This document shows, one piece after another, positions 32,650 through 42,722 of a stretch of 44,474 bases of DNA. The stretch is taken from contig CACRSC010000016.1 in the NCBI GenBank assembly GCA_902651635.1, positions 374,703-419,176 on the forward strand, read 5' to 3'. The position numbers and the translations under genes are program-made. Every line of letters begins with the position of its first letter. The first letter of the stretch is position 1. The notes under the pieces are model-generated. The model made no database searches and had not been told where the DNA came from. It saw nothing but the letters and a program-made list of their open reading frames with translations. This DNA comes from Mastigamoeba balamuthi. Taxonomy: Eukaryota; Evosea; Mastigamoebida; Mastigamoebidae.

Positions 32650-33473
32650 TCATCTTTTCAGTGGCTAGGCCTCCTCTTGCTCAGGTTCACTTGCCTGCGT
32701 CATTCAGAAGAGCTAGCCTGCCCTATAATCACAACAACTGCTGCCATCTGAGCAGTGCTGTTGTTGGTTTCTATTCGGGCCTGTGTCAGAACCCTGCTGG
32801 ACTACAGATGCTGTCTGCTCCACCTACATGCCAGAGTATGGCTGTGTTGCAGCAGATTCATCAGCAGAGGTTCACTCAGTCCTCTTTTGATGAGCTCTAC
32901 TATGGTCCCTCTGGTTCCAGGCCAATGCCCATGCAGTCATCTGATATTTGGTTCTCTGCTTTTAGGCCTGCTATACAATTTCAGTGTGACATTTCAGGAA
33001 CATGTCCCATTCACGGGCCAGTTGTATGTTCAAGGCCATTCTTATCAGCAAATTCAGATGTGGCCGATCCCCTTCAGGCCATCAGGTTGTACATAGAACA
33101 TGGTCATAACATGCACTGCAATGCACCCATTGACATTGATCCATCTGCTGATGTAGCAGATGCACAGTGTCCGTGCACACTGGACATTAACACAACACAC
33201 TACAGATTCTCACCTCTTATCTTTGTCAACCAGACAACACAACAGAACCCCTTTATTTTCACAGTACCAGACACATTTCAGCAGAACTACACATCTGCAT
33301 TTCTTCCTAATGAGGTGCACTCTTTCGGTCTGTATGCACTCATCCACTTTCAGCACTCACACTGGTATGTATTCTTCAGGTATTTCTCTTCATGGTACTG
33401 TTTTAACGATGTTCTTAATTCAGTTTCATACATTCCACCACACACACAAATCACTGGTAACATTGCAATTTAA
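32650..33473 (+). CDS. USP-like cysteine protease domain, element B
   Basis: An open frame of about 270 codons follows the transposase zinc domain; the frame differs by one base in a T-run near 32655 from that of A. Landmarks: putative Cys box YNHNNCCHLSSAVVGFYSGL; a possible zinc finger, CDISGTCPIHGPVVC; C-terminal PLIFVNQTTQQNPFIFTVP followed by FGLYALIHFQHSHWYVFFR and WYCFNDVLNSV. The last part matches the USP/UCH His box pattern (Y.L.A.I.H....H+....+....WY.FND). USPs remove ubiquitin from proteins. The assignment is by pattern only, and a distant papain-like protease or a false match is possible. No good ATG is seen at its start, so it may be made as a fusion with the transposase, as in A. 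Confidence 0.5.
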
Positions 33474-33617
33474 CAAAATTGTAAACAAAAACAATGATTT
33501 TTCTGCTGTTCAATTTCTTTCAAATATAATGTCGTTTTAAAACGACATTCTCAGTTTTTCCATTTTCAAAATGTCGTTTTAAAACGACTTTTTTTTTCAT
33601 ACTTAGTTTTTTTCAAT

Positions 33618-33656
33618 GAAACTTGTAAAATGGTACGTTTGGCTGCAAAGACATAT
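33618..33656 (-). repeat. Terminal inverted repeat, right end of B
   Basis: Inverted 39-bp end (one mismatch, ACTTG for ACTGG), preceded by two GTCGTTTTAAAACGAC palindromes at 33531-33546 and 33573-33588. Confidence 0.85.
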
Positions 33657-34240
33657 GCCAGCAGCACAGCATGTGCCGGAGACAATAACCGCCGACATAC
33701 CCTTGTTCCAGGCCCCAGTTCTCAGTCCTGCCCATTCAGAATCGTGCGCGATTTTGTACACACACTCGCATATGGGCCTTCTGCTCGTGTTGTGAGGGAC
33801 AGCCAATTCCGAGCTTCCCTCACAACGCACGGCGCGTTTTTTCCAAGAGACGAAAACCGCCGGCATATAACACCATTTTCGGGGGAATTCCTGCCCATCA
33901 CACTGAGAGCAGGTGAGCAGCCTTCCTGCAGTTCTGCAAGCACTGCCAGCTACCAGCCCTGACCCTGGATGGCATGATCACAGTGGAGACATGGTGCATC
34001 AAGTGCTTCATTCTGAAGTTCTGGTTCCCACACCCCAGCACAGTGGAACAGGACTTCTTTGCATCCAACCTGAGGCCCCTGACAGTGAGCAGGAGCAGGA
34101 CGAGCACAATCAGCACATTGACTGAAATGACCTGGCTACACTTTAGAAAATGTTCCCAGAGGATATAAAGCACCTCTTTGCACAGCAGAACTCACTGCCA
34201 AAGCAGAACTGTGCTAAGAAATCGAAACAAATAAATGGTA
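33657..34240 (+). other. Probable continuation of the outer element, exon remnant
   Basis: After an acceptor (CTTCCTGCAG, about 33931) a frame reads FCKHCQLPALTLDGMITVET then WCIKCFILKFWFPHPSTVEQ, with a possible C-x2-C...C-x2-C zinc pair, and ends at 34168. A second frame (FPEDIKHLFAQQNSLPKQNC) follows. It has the codon style of the 17-20 kb genes and not of A or B. It is therefore probably the 3' part of the element into which A and B were inserted. The function is unknown. Confidence 0.35.
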
Positions 34241-34259
34241 TTATTTTCAAATGAAAATT

Positions 34260-34924
34260 GAAATTGGATTTAAATTTATTAAGATTGATATCACTTCAAG
34301 CAATTAATACGTTTAAACGTTTTTATCAATTTATCACATTTATTCATATTAACACTCTGATTCAGCAAAAAAAAGATCCTGCAAAAAGGCATCAACTTTG
34401 TATAGGCCCCCCTGGGGGTTCTTTTAGCTCTGTAGTTCTGTAGAGGGCGTGGTCTCTACCAAACATAGAACTAAAAGTACCCCCCAGGGGCCAGGGCCGA
34501 GGTGATGTCATGGCAAGCTAATTTGGGATCAGTAAGAAAAATCACTCACTCAAACCTACCAACAAAACTGTCAGAAGAGGGGCTGGTTGAGAGTATTCTT
34601 CAGGGGTTTTCCACTTTATGTGTGCTCATATTGCACAGAATGCACACGTAGTAATGCATATACACTGTATCATTACATATGGATAATGCAAAAAGATGTG
34701 ATTAAAGTGCATTGAACTCTTCGTGCACAAATGCACTACATTCGCATCATATGCTCCATGCAATGCAATAATATAGCACTTAGATAGTGCTACTCCAGCA
34801 CTAAATCAAAACTGAATTTCAGCTCCCAACGTGCAAACTTAGTCTTTAGCACATAAAATGCAGAGATGACCAAATTCTAATGAACCACAAGGACAGGCAA
34901 TCTAATATGCACTCATTGTTGAAA
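34260..34924. other. AT-rich non-coding stretch
   Basis: No exon is supported. It contains one strong hairpin (34405-34492, separate entry). The remainder is AT-rich with no motif I recognise. Confidence 0.5.
34405..34492. repeat. GC-rich hairpin in AT-rich DNA
   Basis: GGCCCCCCTGGGGGTTCTTTTAG at its left side pairs with the segment 34471-34492 (CTAAAAGTACCCCCCAGG and the next bases) around a loop of about 43 bp. Stem of about 22 bp with two mismatches. It could be a foldback element or a structured RNA; nothing decides between them. Confidence 0.7.
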
Positions 34925-35445
34925 CGGCAGATCCGTGGCAAGCATGATCCAACTGGCCATCTGTGACTGAGAAGTTGAATGATGGCTTGTAATGATAGTG
35001 TTTTCTACTGAACAAATTGAAACAGAGCATAATGTACAACAGCATTAATGAAGACACTCATTGATACCTCACTTTTGTTCTTGAATGCAATACAGATGAT
35101 AAGCATTCTGATTACACAGCATAACAATAAGGTGGGAAGTTGGACATAGTCCACTTGAGCTCTTCCTATTACTGCTCCTTTTGTTGGTTCACAAAACGAA
35201 AGAGATCATCAAACAACTACCTGTTCATCCAATGCAGATGAATGCTTATGCTTCATAGGAAATGTGTTACTTCATAACACCACACACTGGTCAGGAACAG
35301 CAAGACTTGAGATGCAAAAATCGTAAGGCAGAATGTTCAAGAGAAAAACATAATTAGTCATGCCAGCTGTTCCTGTAACAGCCTTCACCATCACATCCAG
35401 AAATAAAAAGCAGAGGCTTTGGTAGTTTGCTCTGCCTAATTAAGA
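34925..35445 (+). pseudogene. Third, rearranged piggyBac-like transposase fragment
   Basis: 35160-35445 matches, in plus orientation, the zinc domain and linker of A (CSFCWFTKRRRSS..., then RGFGG), with indels and stops. 34925-35160 matches the segment just upstream (KWTIPHFHLIVML to SDAQLGHAC) but inverted. The fragment therefore records an inversion inside an old copy. No terminal repeats are seen. Confidence 0.7.
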
Positions 35446-35566
35446 TAAAGATATCTTCAGAATTTACATTTTAAGTGTGCAGTCTTTCAGTCTTTCAGAG
35501 ACCGATTCTAAAATAGTACATCTGAATTGATTAACAGCAATTGTTTCTTCACTGGGATGAGAAATG

Positions 35567-38500
35567 TTAAGGTGATACCGAAAGCAACTCAATATCCTTA
35601 ACAATTTTCTCAAAGAATGGACGTGCAGTCGGATCATTCTCAAGACAGTCATGTATAACAGAATCCAGAGGGCCGCCAGGTGGAACAGGTATCATCTGAC
35701 TATTGATGCATTTACGAATCAATTTCGGAATTCTGTTCAGAGTGTAAGTCTTTCAGATAAACAAAGAGCCATACTGTGTATCATCATCAATAAATAGACA
35801 ATACAGAACGAGTCCGAAGCAATATCTGAAATTAGATTAGTTAATGAAGAAGAAGTACAATGCATACACGTCAGCCTTGAAATTATTGCACTTCGAGGTT
35901 GAGAGGTATTCTTGTAGATTATAGAACATTGAATTTCTTCCGAATATCTGGGCTTTATCTGATTGAAGAAGGCCATATGTCCAGTAATCTGTAATTTTCA
36001 CTCTTGTGGATGCTGCACGATCAAGAGAAAACACGAGAACGTTTTCTTCTTTCAGATCTCTGATACCACAATGTCAGAACGGGATTTGAACAAGCTGCAT
36101 TTCACCCGTGAACCACTCCATTATTGTGAAGAAAGAGCATTCCAAATGCAAGATCTTTTGCAATATCCAGGAATAGGCAGCGGTCGATCTTCTTGTGGCA
36201 TTCTCTTAAATTTCCAAGTGGAGCATAATCCCTACCAAGTAGTTTTCAGAAATTAATGATTGAGAGAAATGAGATACATTACTATTGCACATATCTGAGG
36301 TTCAAATATGATACCATTCACGAGGATAATATGGGATGATCCATTCTGGCGTACAATATCTGTAGCTCTCTGTATTGCATTCTTACATTTTTCATCTATC
36401 TGTGAAACAGGGCCAGTGTACTTCTTTACTGCAACATCCTGAGTTTTCCATACTGCCTTGAACACAGTCCATAGGCAACCATCATTAATGATTTTCTGGG
36501 TATAAAGTTCACTCCACATTGGCATATATCCAACAGCTTCAGCCATGATATGCACAGGATTGTGTGGTGATCCGAGAGTATGAATGGATTCCTGAATGGT
36601 GCAAGCAACTTGTGCCCTTAGAGAGACTTGAATAACTGCTTTCTGGCCTTTGCGGATTTCTATCTTATCTGGGAATAGTGTCACCTTATAGCGTGACTCA
36701 TTCTCCGCCTTGTGTTGTATACAGAACCAAGGTTCGATTGTGTGATCCGAAATGTTGATTATCGTGAGTTCCTGTGAGTAGGTAATTCCAACTTGCAGCG
36801 GACCTTCAGCAAACTTCAATATCTCTGGGCTATATGTAAAGAGTTTGGCATGATCATCAGATGGGTGATTGCTGCTCGGTTTGATAGTAGAAGTACCTGG
36901 TGAAGTACATTGCGTATAAAACAAGAAAATTATCCCTGTAGTAATGGCTGCAAGAAGAATTCCACTGCCGATCACGATGGGAACAATGATAATAACTTTC
37001 GATGTCCTCGTGTGTGATTTATCCTGCCGGTATGTCGCCTGGCAAGTGTTTCCGTTGAGTTCACAGGAAGAAATGGATGAACATTCGGAGACACTCATTT
37101 CCTCGCATTGGATACAGTGTTGACTCTTCGGGACGCATAGCTGAATCACTGTGCACCACTGGCAGCCACCAGAGAGACAGCTCGAGTTACTCTATATTCC
37201 ATTAATGAGAAACTAGAAAAAGAAAAACGCACCGTAAAGCTGAGACACGAGGGGCACATGTCTGTTCTTGCCACGCATGAGTGCAGGGTGGCACATTTGC
37301 GGCATCCTGGGCTGCTGCATGCACTGTCCGCCTTTCCGCATGAGCACATCATAGGAGCTTTGTCTGCACGGAATAAGTCAGAAATGAGCAGAGGAAGAGA
37401 AGGGCACGCACACTGGTCTGTGCAGATTTGTGTGGCTTCACACCACTCGCATGCTCCTATACATGACCCACGTGGAATCGCTGAGCACTCTGGGCAGATG
37501 TCCCATTTCCCAATGCACAGTGCACTGGCATTACACCATTCACATGACTTGGCTCTCATACAAACGTCCCGCTTCCCTATACTAAGACACTGCGTACAAT
37601 TGATACCATTACTAATGCAAGAGTTACTGACATTACACCACCGGCATGCCACCTGCCCCTCGCACACCTTCTGTTTTTCTTGCGCACTACATTGCAAACA
37701 CGCCTGACTGATGGATTGGCAGGTGGCTGATGCAGCACACCACGAGCAAGCTACACTGCCTCGTTAGTCTCTGGTACACTGTAGTTGTGTGCGCACAGGG
37801 AGTGGTGTCGCAGTTTACGATATCGAGACTCTGGCACGACAAACAACTCTTGCCAGATGGCAGGCACGTGGATTCTGCGGAACACCAGCTGCACCCACTG
37901 CGATGAGAGCACTCCTGCAGGGGGCGCAGTGAGAGTGAGACAAGAGGAGAAGAGATAACAAAGGGTTGGCAGACCTCTCGTGACATGTCAAACACTCTGC
38001 ACTCCAGACACGTCTCCCTTGCAACATTTATCCCAAGGCACGATTTCATGGATGCACACCACGTACACGATGCGTCTGATGAGCACCTGGCCTCAGACAA
38101 GCTAGAACAGTGCATCATTACCCCCTCTGAGATCTCTGGCAATGTGAAAGTGAGGATTTCAGCATACAGCCTACTGTTTAGCAGAGCAATACGGACCGAC
38201 ACAGCGATGGCCAAGACTGATGGTACCAACGGCACACTTGCACGCAAGACACGAGGTGGTGTTGTCGTCACACTCCTCACGCCAGTCATCCACCAACAGG
38301 TTTCCACACCCTACAGCCCGTCCAATTGAATTAGTGAAGCCAAACCGTCACTGGCGTGTTCCCGACGCACGTGTGCAGGTGTTGTTTCCCATTGCAGTAC
38401 CTGGGGTCCAACCTGTGCTGCATTTGCATGATACATCGCATCCCGTAGTTCCGTCACACGTTTCTCCCATGTCCACAACGGAATCTCCACATTCTAAGCA

Positions 38501-39820
38501 AGCAATCAGATGATTGGTCTCCAATCGACAGTTGTACTCGCACTTGAACAGCCGGCCGGGGTCGGGTGCCATCCGAACCTGCAATAACAGTTTGGTGCGC
38601 ATCCAGGAGACGTGTCACATTGCTCTCCCACGTCCAGATGCTTGTTTCCACACACTACATCTTCTATCAGCCACGATGTCGCGCAGTGCTGCTTGCTTAC
38701 ACGTGCAATTGAATGTGCCTGAGGGCACCATTGGGCTCTCGCAACTGCAGTTTGTTGTACATCCTAAGGAGTTCTCACATTCCTCTCCAGTATCCTGTAT
38801 GTTGTTCCCGCACTCTGTAACAGCGCTTCTGTTCAATATTTTCTGGCTTAAGTGGATATGTCTCGTACTTGTGCAGTAGTGACCCTGTTGTGACGCCACC
38901 CAGTTGTGATCGATGTCGCAAGTACACCACGTACACCCTGTTCTACTGCTGTCACTAGAATTTCTGTTGCCTGTGTCACATTCTTCACCGTAGCCCACAA
39001 TTCCGTCTCCACACACTGACACGTTCTTCGGGTAAGCCACCAAGGTGGAAAAGAGATGAAGCAGACCAGGGCAGTCTGGCCGTGGCCCCATCGATGAGGC
39101 ATTAGTAATGCACGAGTTGCGGGTCACAACAGGGCTTTGCCGAGTTAGTGAAGCTCTTAAGAAACTTTATATACCAGTTGCTGGAGTGAACAGGACCGAA
39201 GACCATCGTGTTACTGACATCCCTGATGAAGAAGTTCAGTTTTTGAATTTTAAAAACCAATCTCACATCGTATGACAGTGGATTCCAGCTGGGATTGTGC
39301 CTGTGAGTAGTGGATTGTTCCGCAGCCATCTAGAAATTTGAAGTTATCAGCAACAAATATAAAAGGATACAGACATGAACTCAAGATTTTTCAACAAGGA
39401 CATTGCGTGAGGTATGGTCCCCCTGATGTTGTTGTTGCCGAGATCCCTATAGGCTCGTTAATACACGGTTGTTTTGCAATATAATACAAACAGGCTCGTA
39501 AGACTGTACAGAAGACTGATCTCTGAAGGTATGGTTCCTTCCAAATTCTTGTCGAACAGATTCCTAAAAAGCTCTTAGATAAGGATTGATAAGGATAAAT
39601 TCAATGAATGTCCTAACAGGTGTTGAATGTGGTTCAGGTTATCACAAAATATGTTCTTGATCTGGCAGAAGTCGCTAGACGTGCTGCAAAAATCCACTTT
39701 CCAGGGGACTTTGCGGAGAGACCTCTGGAGTGCGCAGAGTGCTGTCCTCTCGCGGAGGTCCTCACCTTCGCCCGTGCTCATATGCGCCATCGCCAGCAGT
39801 ATCAGTGCACACACAAGCAT
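35567..39820 (-). CDS. Receptor-like kinase: LRR, DUF4215, PSI, TM, TKL kinase
   Basis: Starts at ATG 39820 with a signal peptide (MLVCALILLAMAHMSTG) and an LRR cap. Short exons give plant-type LRRs (NLEGTIPSEISLLYSL, NNNIRGTIPHAMSLLKNL, NNPLLTGTIPAGI). From 39020 to 38280 come Cys-rich DUF4215 repeats (CGDGIVGYGEECD, CGNNIQDTGEEC, CGNKHLDVGEQC, CGDSVVDMGETC, CGNLLVDDWREEC). From 38130 to 37080 come PSI-like repeats (CTWCASMKSC, CRWCNVSNSC, CEWCNASALC). One membrane span lies at 36915-36996, then a beta-rich domain. The kinase has VAVKKY, HGDLKEEN formed across an intron, TDYW in place of DFG, DVYCFGLVLYCL and DPTARPFF, ending at 35567. It is probably a surface sensor. Activity is uncertain because DFG is altered and the glycine loop is poor. 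Confidence 0.8.
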
Positions 39821-40154
39821 TGTTGCTTCCCGATAGCGGTTTCCTTGCTCTCTTGTGAAACCCCCCAGTGCAATTTTATGTTGTGCACGAGATACAGGTG
39901 ATCCAGTATGCCAGTACATTCCTTTTGAAATTGGTGAAAAAGCCGTTGACACATCTCAGAGAAATATGAAATCCAGCCGTTGTAATGTGAAAAAAACGTG
40001 TTATGATATCCGTTCGATGCAGTCTCGACTCTGCCAGATTTTTCCACCCCTTCAGTTTCGAAACAGCAGGCTCCCACAAATCAGGCCAGTCAAGTTAACC
40101 AACCTAACAGATTGCCAATCGACCTGATGGATGCCCTTTACCACAGCCAAACCA

Positions 40155-41155
40155 TCAGGTCGGTTCCTGCCCCCTTGGGGGCGTATCCCACAACAATATG
40201 ATCATGTTTCTTTGCCTTGGAGCGGGGATTGAGCTTTCCAAGCTTCTTTCAATTAACTGAGCTTGTATGTCCCTGAGTTGATCTTGGTGTGAACCTGGAC
40301 CTGCAACCTGCACGAAATGACACATTATGCAGACTACAGGAGGGCAACTCAGAAAGGGCAAGTCGCAGCACAAGAACTTCTGTAATAGTCTGCTTGTGAC
40401 GAAGTGGGTGTGGGGCAGCTGAGTGTGCGTGGCACTCTTAAACACCACATACACCCCAGTGCCCACCATGTGTACGTGTGTATGCGCAGAGCCGCGTGCG
40501 CTTGGTGATCAGGAACTACACAAAGTGCTCGTCGCGCGCAAAGACCGCCGGGTGTGGCAGCGCGGGGCCGAACGGTGGCACTCCCCTGCGGTACGCCACC
40601 GACACCGAGTACCGCTCGGCCTCTGTCGGCGACATCACGATGAACACGTCTGCGCCGGGCGACCACGCGTCAGAGGGCCCGCGGAGAGGGAGGAGCGCAG
40701 ACAAGGGGAGGGGGGCAACGGTTGGACTGCGAGACAAAGCAGCAGGGGTTCAACGGCGTGTCGCCCTCCTTGAACACCACCACCACGAGGTCGTTGCCGA
40801 TGTGCATCTTACTCTTGATCTGCACGTGGAGGGAGGAGGAGCCACGTGCGAGCTGACGTCAGCGAATGACGTCTGCCCTGTGCTGGGACATGTGCATAGG
40901 GCGTGCCTGCCGGGGGTCGTTGGGGGTGAAGGGCAGCAGGGTCGAGACATGAAACATGATCTGTATGTCGCGAAAAAGGAGATATCGAGATCTGAAAGCA
41001 AATGCTGCCCGCGGCCCCGCTGCTGCCGACAGCTGTGGTTTCTCCTTCATCGTGCGAATGAGATTGCTAAGAAAAGAACTCGTCATTCGTGCGAGGTCAG
41101 CAGCAGACGGCACGACTTGACTGAGTTGATGAGATGAACGACTGAATCGATTCAT
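40155..41155 (-). pseudogene. RapGAP domain fragment
   Basis: Exon 1 reads DIQIMFHVSTLLPFTPNDPRQ (near 40905-40980). The next gives SKMHIGNDLVVVVFKEGD (about 40780-40850), then DVFIVMSPTEAERYSVSVAY and GVPPFGPALP (40540-40650). These match the Rap/Ran-GAP catalytic domain, in which the Asn of HIGND acts as the catalytic asparagine thumb. After DEHFV a TAG precedes FLITKR, where the family has (D/E)FLLTK, so the copy has a nonsense change. A last exon near 40200-40310 may follow. Only about 200 residues are present, far shorter than usual RapGAP proteins. It is probably a fragment or dying gene. Confidence 0.65.
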
Positions 41156-41238
41156 CTTTGTTTATGTTGCAAGACTTCAATTTACTCTGTCGTTTATCTG
41201 CGCACTGTTTGCATCACGTCACGCAGAGGACGAGCATC

Positions 41239-41470
41239 ATGGAGCAGCAGCACAAGTACCTGTGGGACGTTGCGGCGCTGATGCCCGTTGCCGACGCCGA
41301 GACCGCGCAGGCCCTGCGCAGCACCGGTGCAGAGGCTCCCCGGTGTTCGCCGCGGGGCTCCGATCGACCGCAAGAACATCTGCTCGGCTCTGCGCGAGGC
41401 CCACGAGAGGAAGATTCTACACTGTACGTCCACCCTCGTCCTCTGCGCCTCACTCTTCGCAGACGCTCGG
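41239..41470 (+). CDS. 5' end of a host gene, truncated
   Basis: GC-rich sequence starts MEQQHKYLWDVAALMPVADA and, in another frame joined by a small intron or indel, gives APIDRKNICSALREAHERKI. It ends at a good donor (CT|GTACGT, about 41424) with an acceptor TTCGCAG at 41461. About ten bases later the sequence becomes AT-rich and unrelated. The gene therefore appears cut by the segment that follows. I do not recognise the protein. Confidence 0.35.
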
Positions 41471-41471
41471 G

Positions 41472-42415
41472 TCAAATATTTGCCAATTGATTTTTTGATA
41501 TTCCCGATTCGTGAAAAACAAAGTCTATTGCAGTCTCCGGAGGGGATTGCTCATCACCCGGCAAGCTGCCCCTGTGGATGTGAATCCCCTTCCTGTGGTG
41601 CTTGTAGAAGAAGACGCCGACGAGGCCCGGAAGCACAATGTCCGTCTCGGAGTCCTTCGCTCCCGTGTCTGGGACGATGTTCCTTGGCTCGCGGGACAAG
41701 TCAACATCTTTCTCATCAATGGGCACCTGCAGGTTCACGGCTTGCGACTTGTCAGAGTACTCTGGATCGCGGAAGATCTGCTGGAGTGCCTCTGGCGGGA
41801 TCTGCGGCTGCTCGATCTTGAACAGAATGACAGGTGGTGACAGGGTCATGTTAACAATGATCTAGCACGGGGTGCATGGCTCGGTCACGACGTAGCACCA
41901 CAGGACGAACGCGTCAGTTGCGAGCTTGTATGGCATGAGCACGGTTGTCTGAGTCACTGGCACAGTCTTCACCACCTGCAGAGTCTGAGCCTCTGGTGTG
42001 AACGGGTCGGGCAGCTCGTCCTCTAAGATGTCAAAGAAGTTCTTCTGAGGTGCGCTCTCCTCCATGAGCTCGCCTGGTGGGGCCTCACCCTTTACCTCAG
42101 GCAGAGGCGGGGTGCTGCTGCCCTGAGGCCCCACGAGCTCGGGCTTCAGTGCACGGCTCGCCACAGCTGCCCTCACAGCGCGCCCCTTGTGCCCTGAGGC
42201 ATGTGCCCCTGGCTGAGTCATTGAATTCCAGAAAATGGGGGCGCACCATTCCAGCCACGCATCATGCTCACGTGGTCAAGGTTCGTGAACTCTGGCTCAG
42301 TCAGAAGGTCCTCGAACACCTTGCCAGCGTCGAGCAGCGTGTACAGCTTTGCCTTCTCGTCTGGCTTTAGACTGTTGACCCCCCTCTCATAGGGTGCCTT
42401 TGCGCCCCTTGGCAT
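41472..42415 (-). other. Inserted segment with two or three unknown ORFs
   Basis: Read leftwards: ORF 1 (42218-42415; MPRGAKAPYERGVNSLKPDE...) ends in TGA that overlaps the ATG of ORF 2 (41862-42221; MTQPGAHASGHKGRA...FFDILEDELPDPF). ORF 2 ends in TAG and the same frame continues as ORF 3 (41472-41849; MTLSPPVILFKIEQPQIPPE). The amino-acid texture is normal for protein, so all three are probably parts of one gene of about 310 residues broken by a frame change and a stop. It lies between a truncated host gene and a foldback repeat, which fits an insertion. No family is recognised. Confidence 0.4.
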
Positions 42416-42477
42416 TCTCGTTTTAGAATCGTGATGTTGGAAAAGTAGCTGTCACAAATCAGGAATGCCTTCGTGAT

Positions 42478-42722
42478 GTTTTTGCTAGCTGGTTGATGTT
42501 TTACTAGCAAACACATTTGCTAGCCAAAATTTCAGAAATCCAAGCCCAGCTGGGCTCAGGTGAGCCTCGCGGGCTAGGGTTTGAGCAGACCTTGTACTTC
42601 TCAAGCAAAATGCGAGCCCCACGGGCTTGCGGGTGAGCCCACCTGGCTTGGTTGAGCTGAATTCGGCTTGGACCCCGTTTGCTAGCAAACGGTTGGCTAG
42701 CAAAAGGTTTGCTAGCTAACTT
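42478..42722. repeat. Foldback element rich in GCTAGC
   Basis: The two halves are imperfect reverse complements. TTTGCTAGCTGGTTG and TACTAGCAAAC at the left pair with GTTTGCTAGCAAACGG and TTTGCTAGCTAAC at the right. The inner part (CAAGCCCAGCTGGGCTCAGG) pairs with the mirror segment near 42620-42655. No coding capacity. It resembles a MITE or foldback transposon. Confidence 0.75.

Larger units (their letters stand above)
26232..33656. mobile_element. Transposon B, piggyBac-like with USP-like gene
   Basis: Ends at 26232-26270 and 33618-33656 are inverted 39-bp repeats with ATAT at both borders. The gene layout is the same as A: accessory gene on the minus strand, transposase and USP-like gene on the plus strand, converging away from a shared central region (30006-30175). 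Additional material includes the nested element C and several minisatellite blocks. It is 7.4 kb, longer than A mainly because it keeps the full transposase. Confidence 0.75.

Noticed and set aside
25199-32661. An intron between transposase and USP-like domain (GTAATAA...TTTTCAG in both copies)
   Set aside because: The sites look tempting, but splicing there puts the protease part in a frame with early stops. In A the unspliced frame is open through the junction.
20692-33656. A Maverick/Polinton or integrated virus
   Set aside because: No protein-primed polymerase, integrase, packaging ATPase or capsid motif was seen, and the DDE order fits piggyBac.
17361-42000. Reassignment of TAG to an amino acid, suggested by in-frame TAGs in the RapGAP fragment, the 41862 ORFs and the accessory gene of B
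   Set aside because: TAG is the natural end of TBCCD1 and GH62 at the expected family length, and the in-frame TAG in B aligns with a Cys codon in A. Nonsense decay explains it better.
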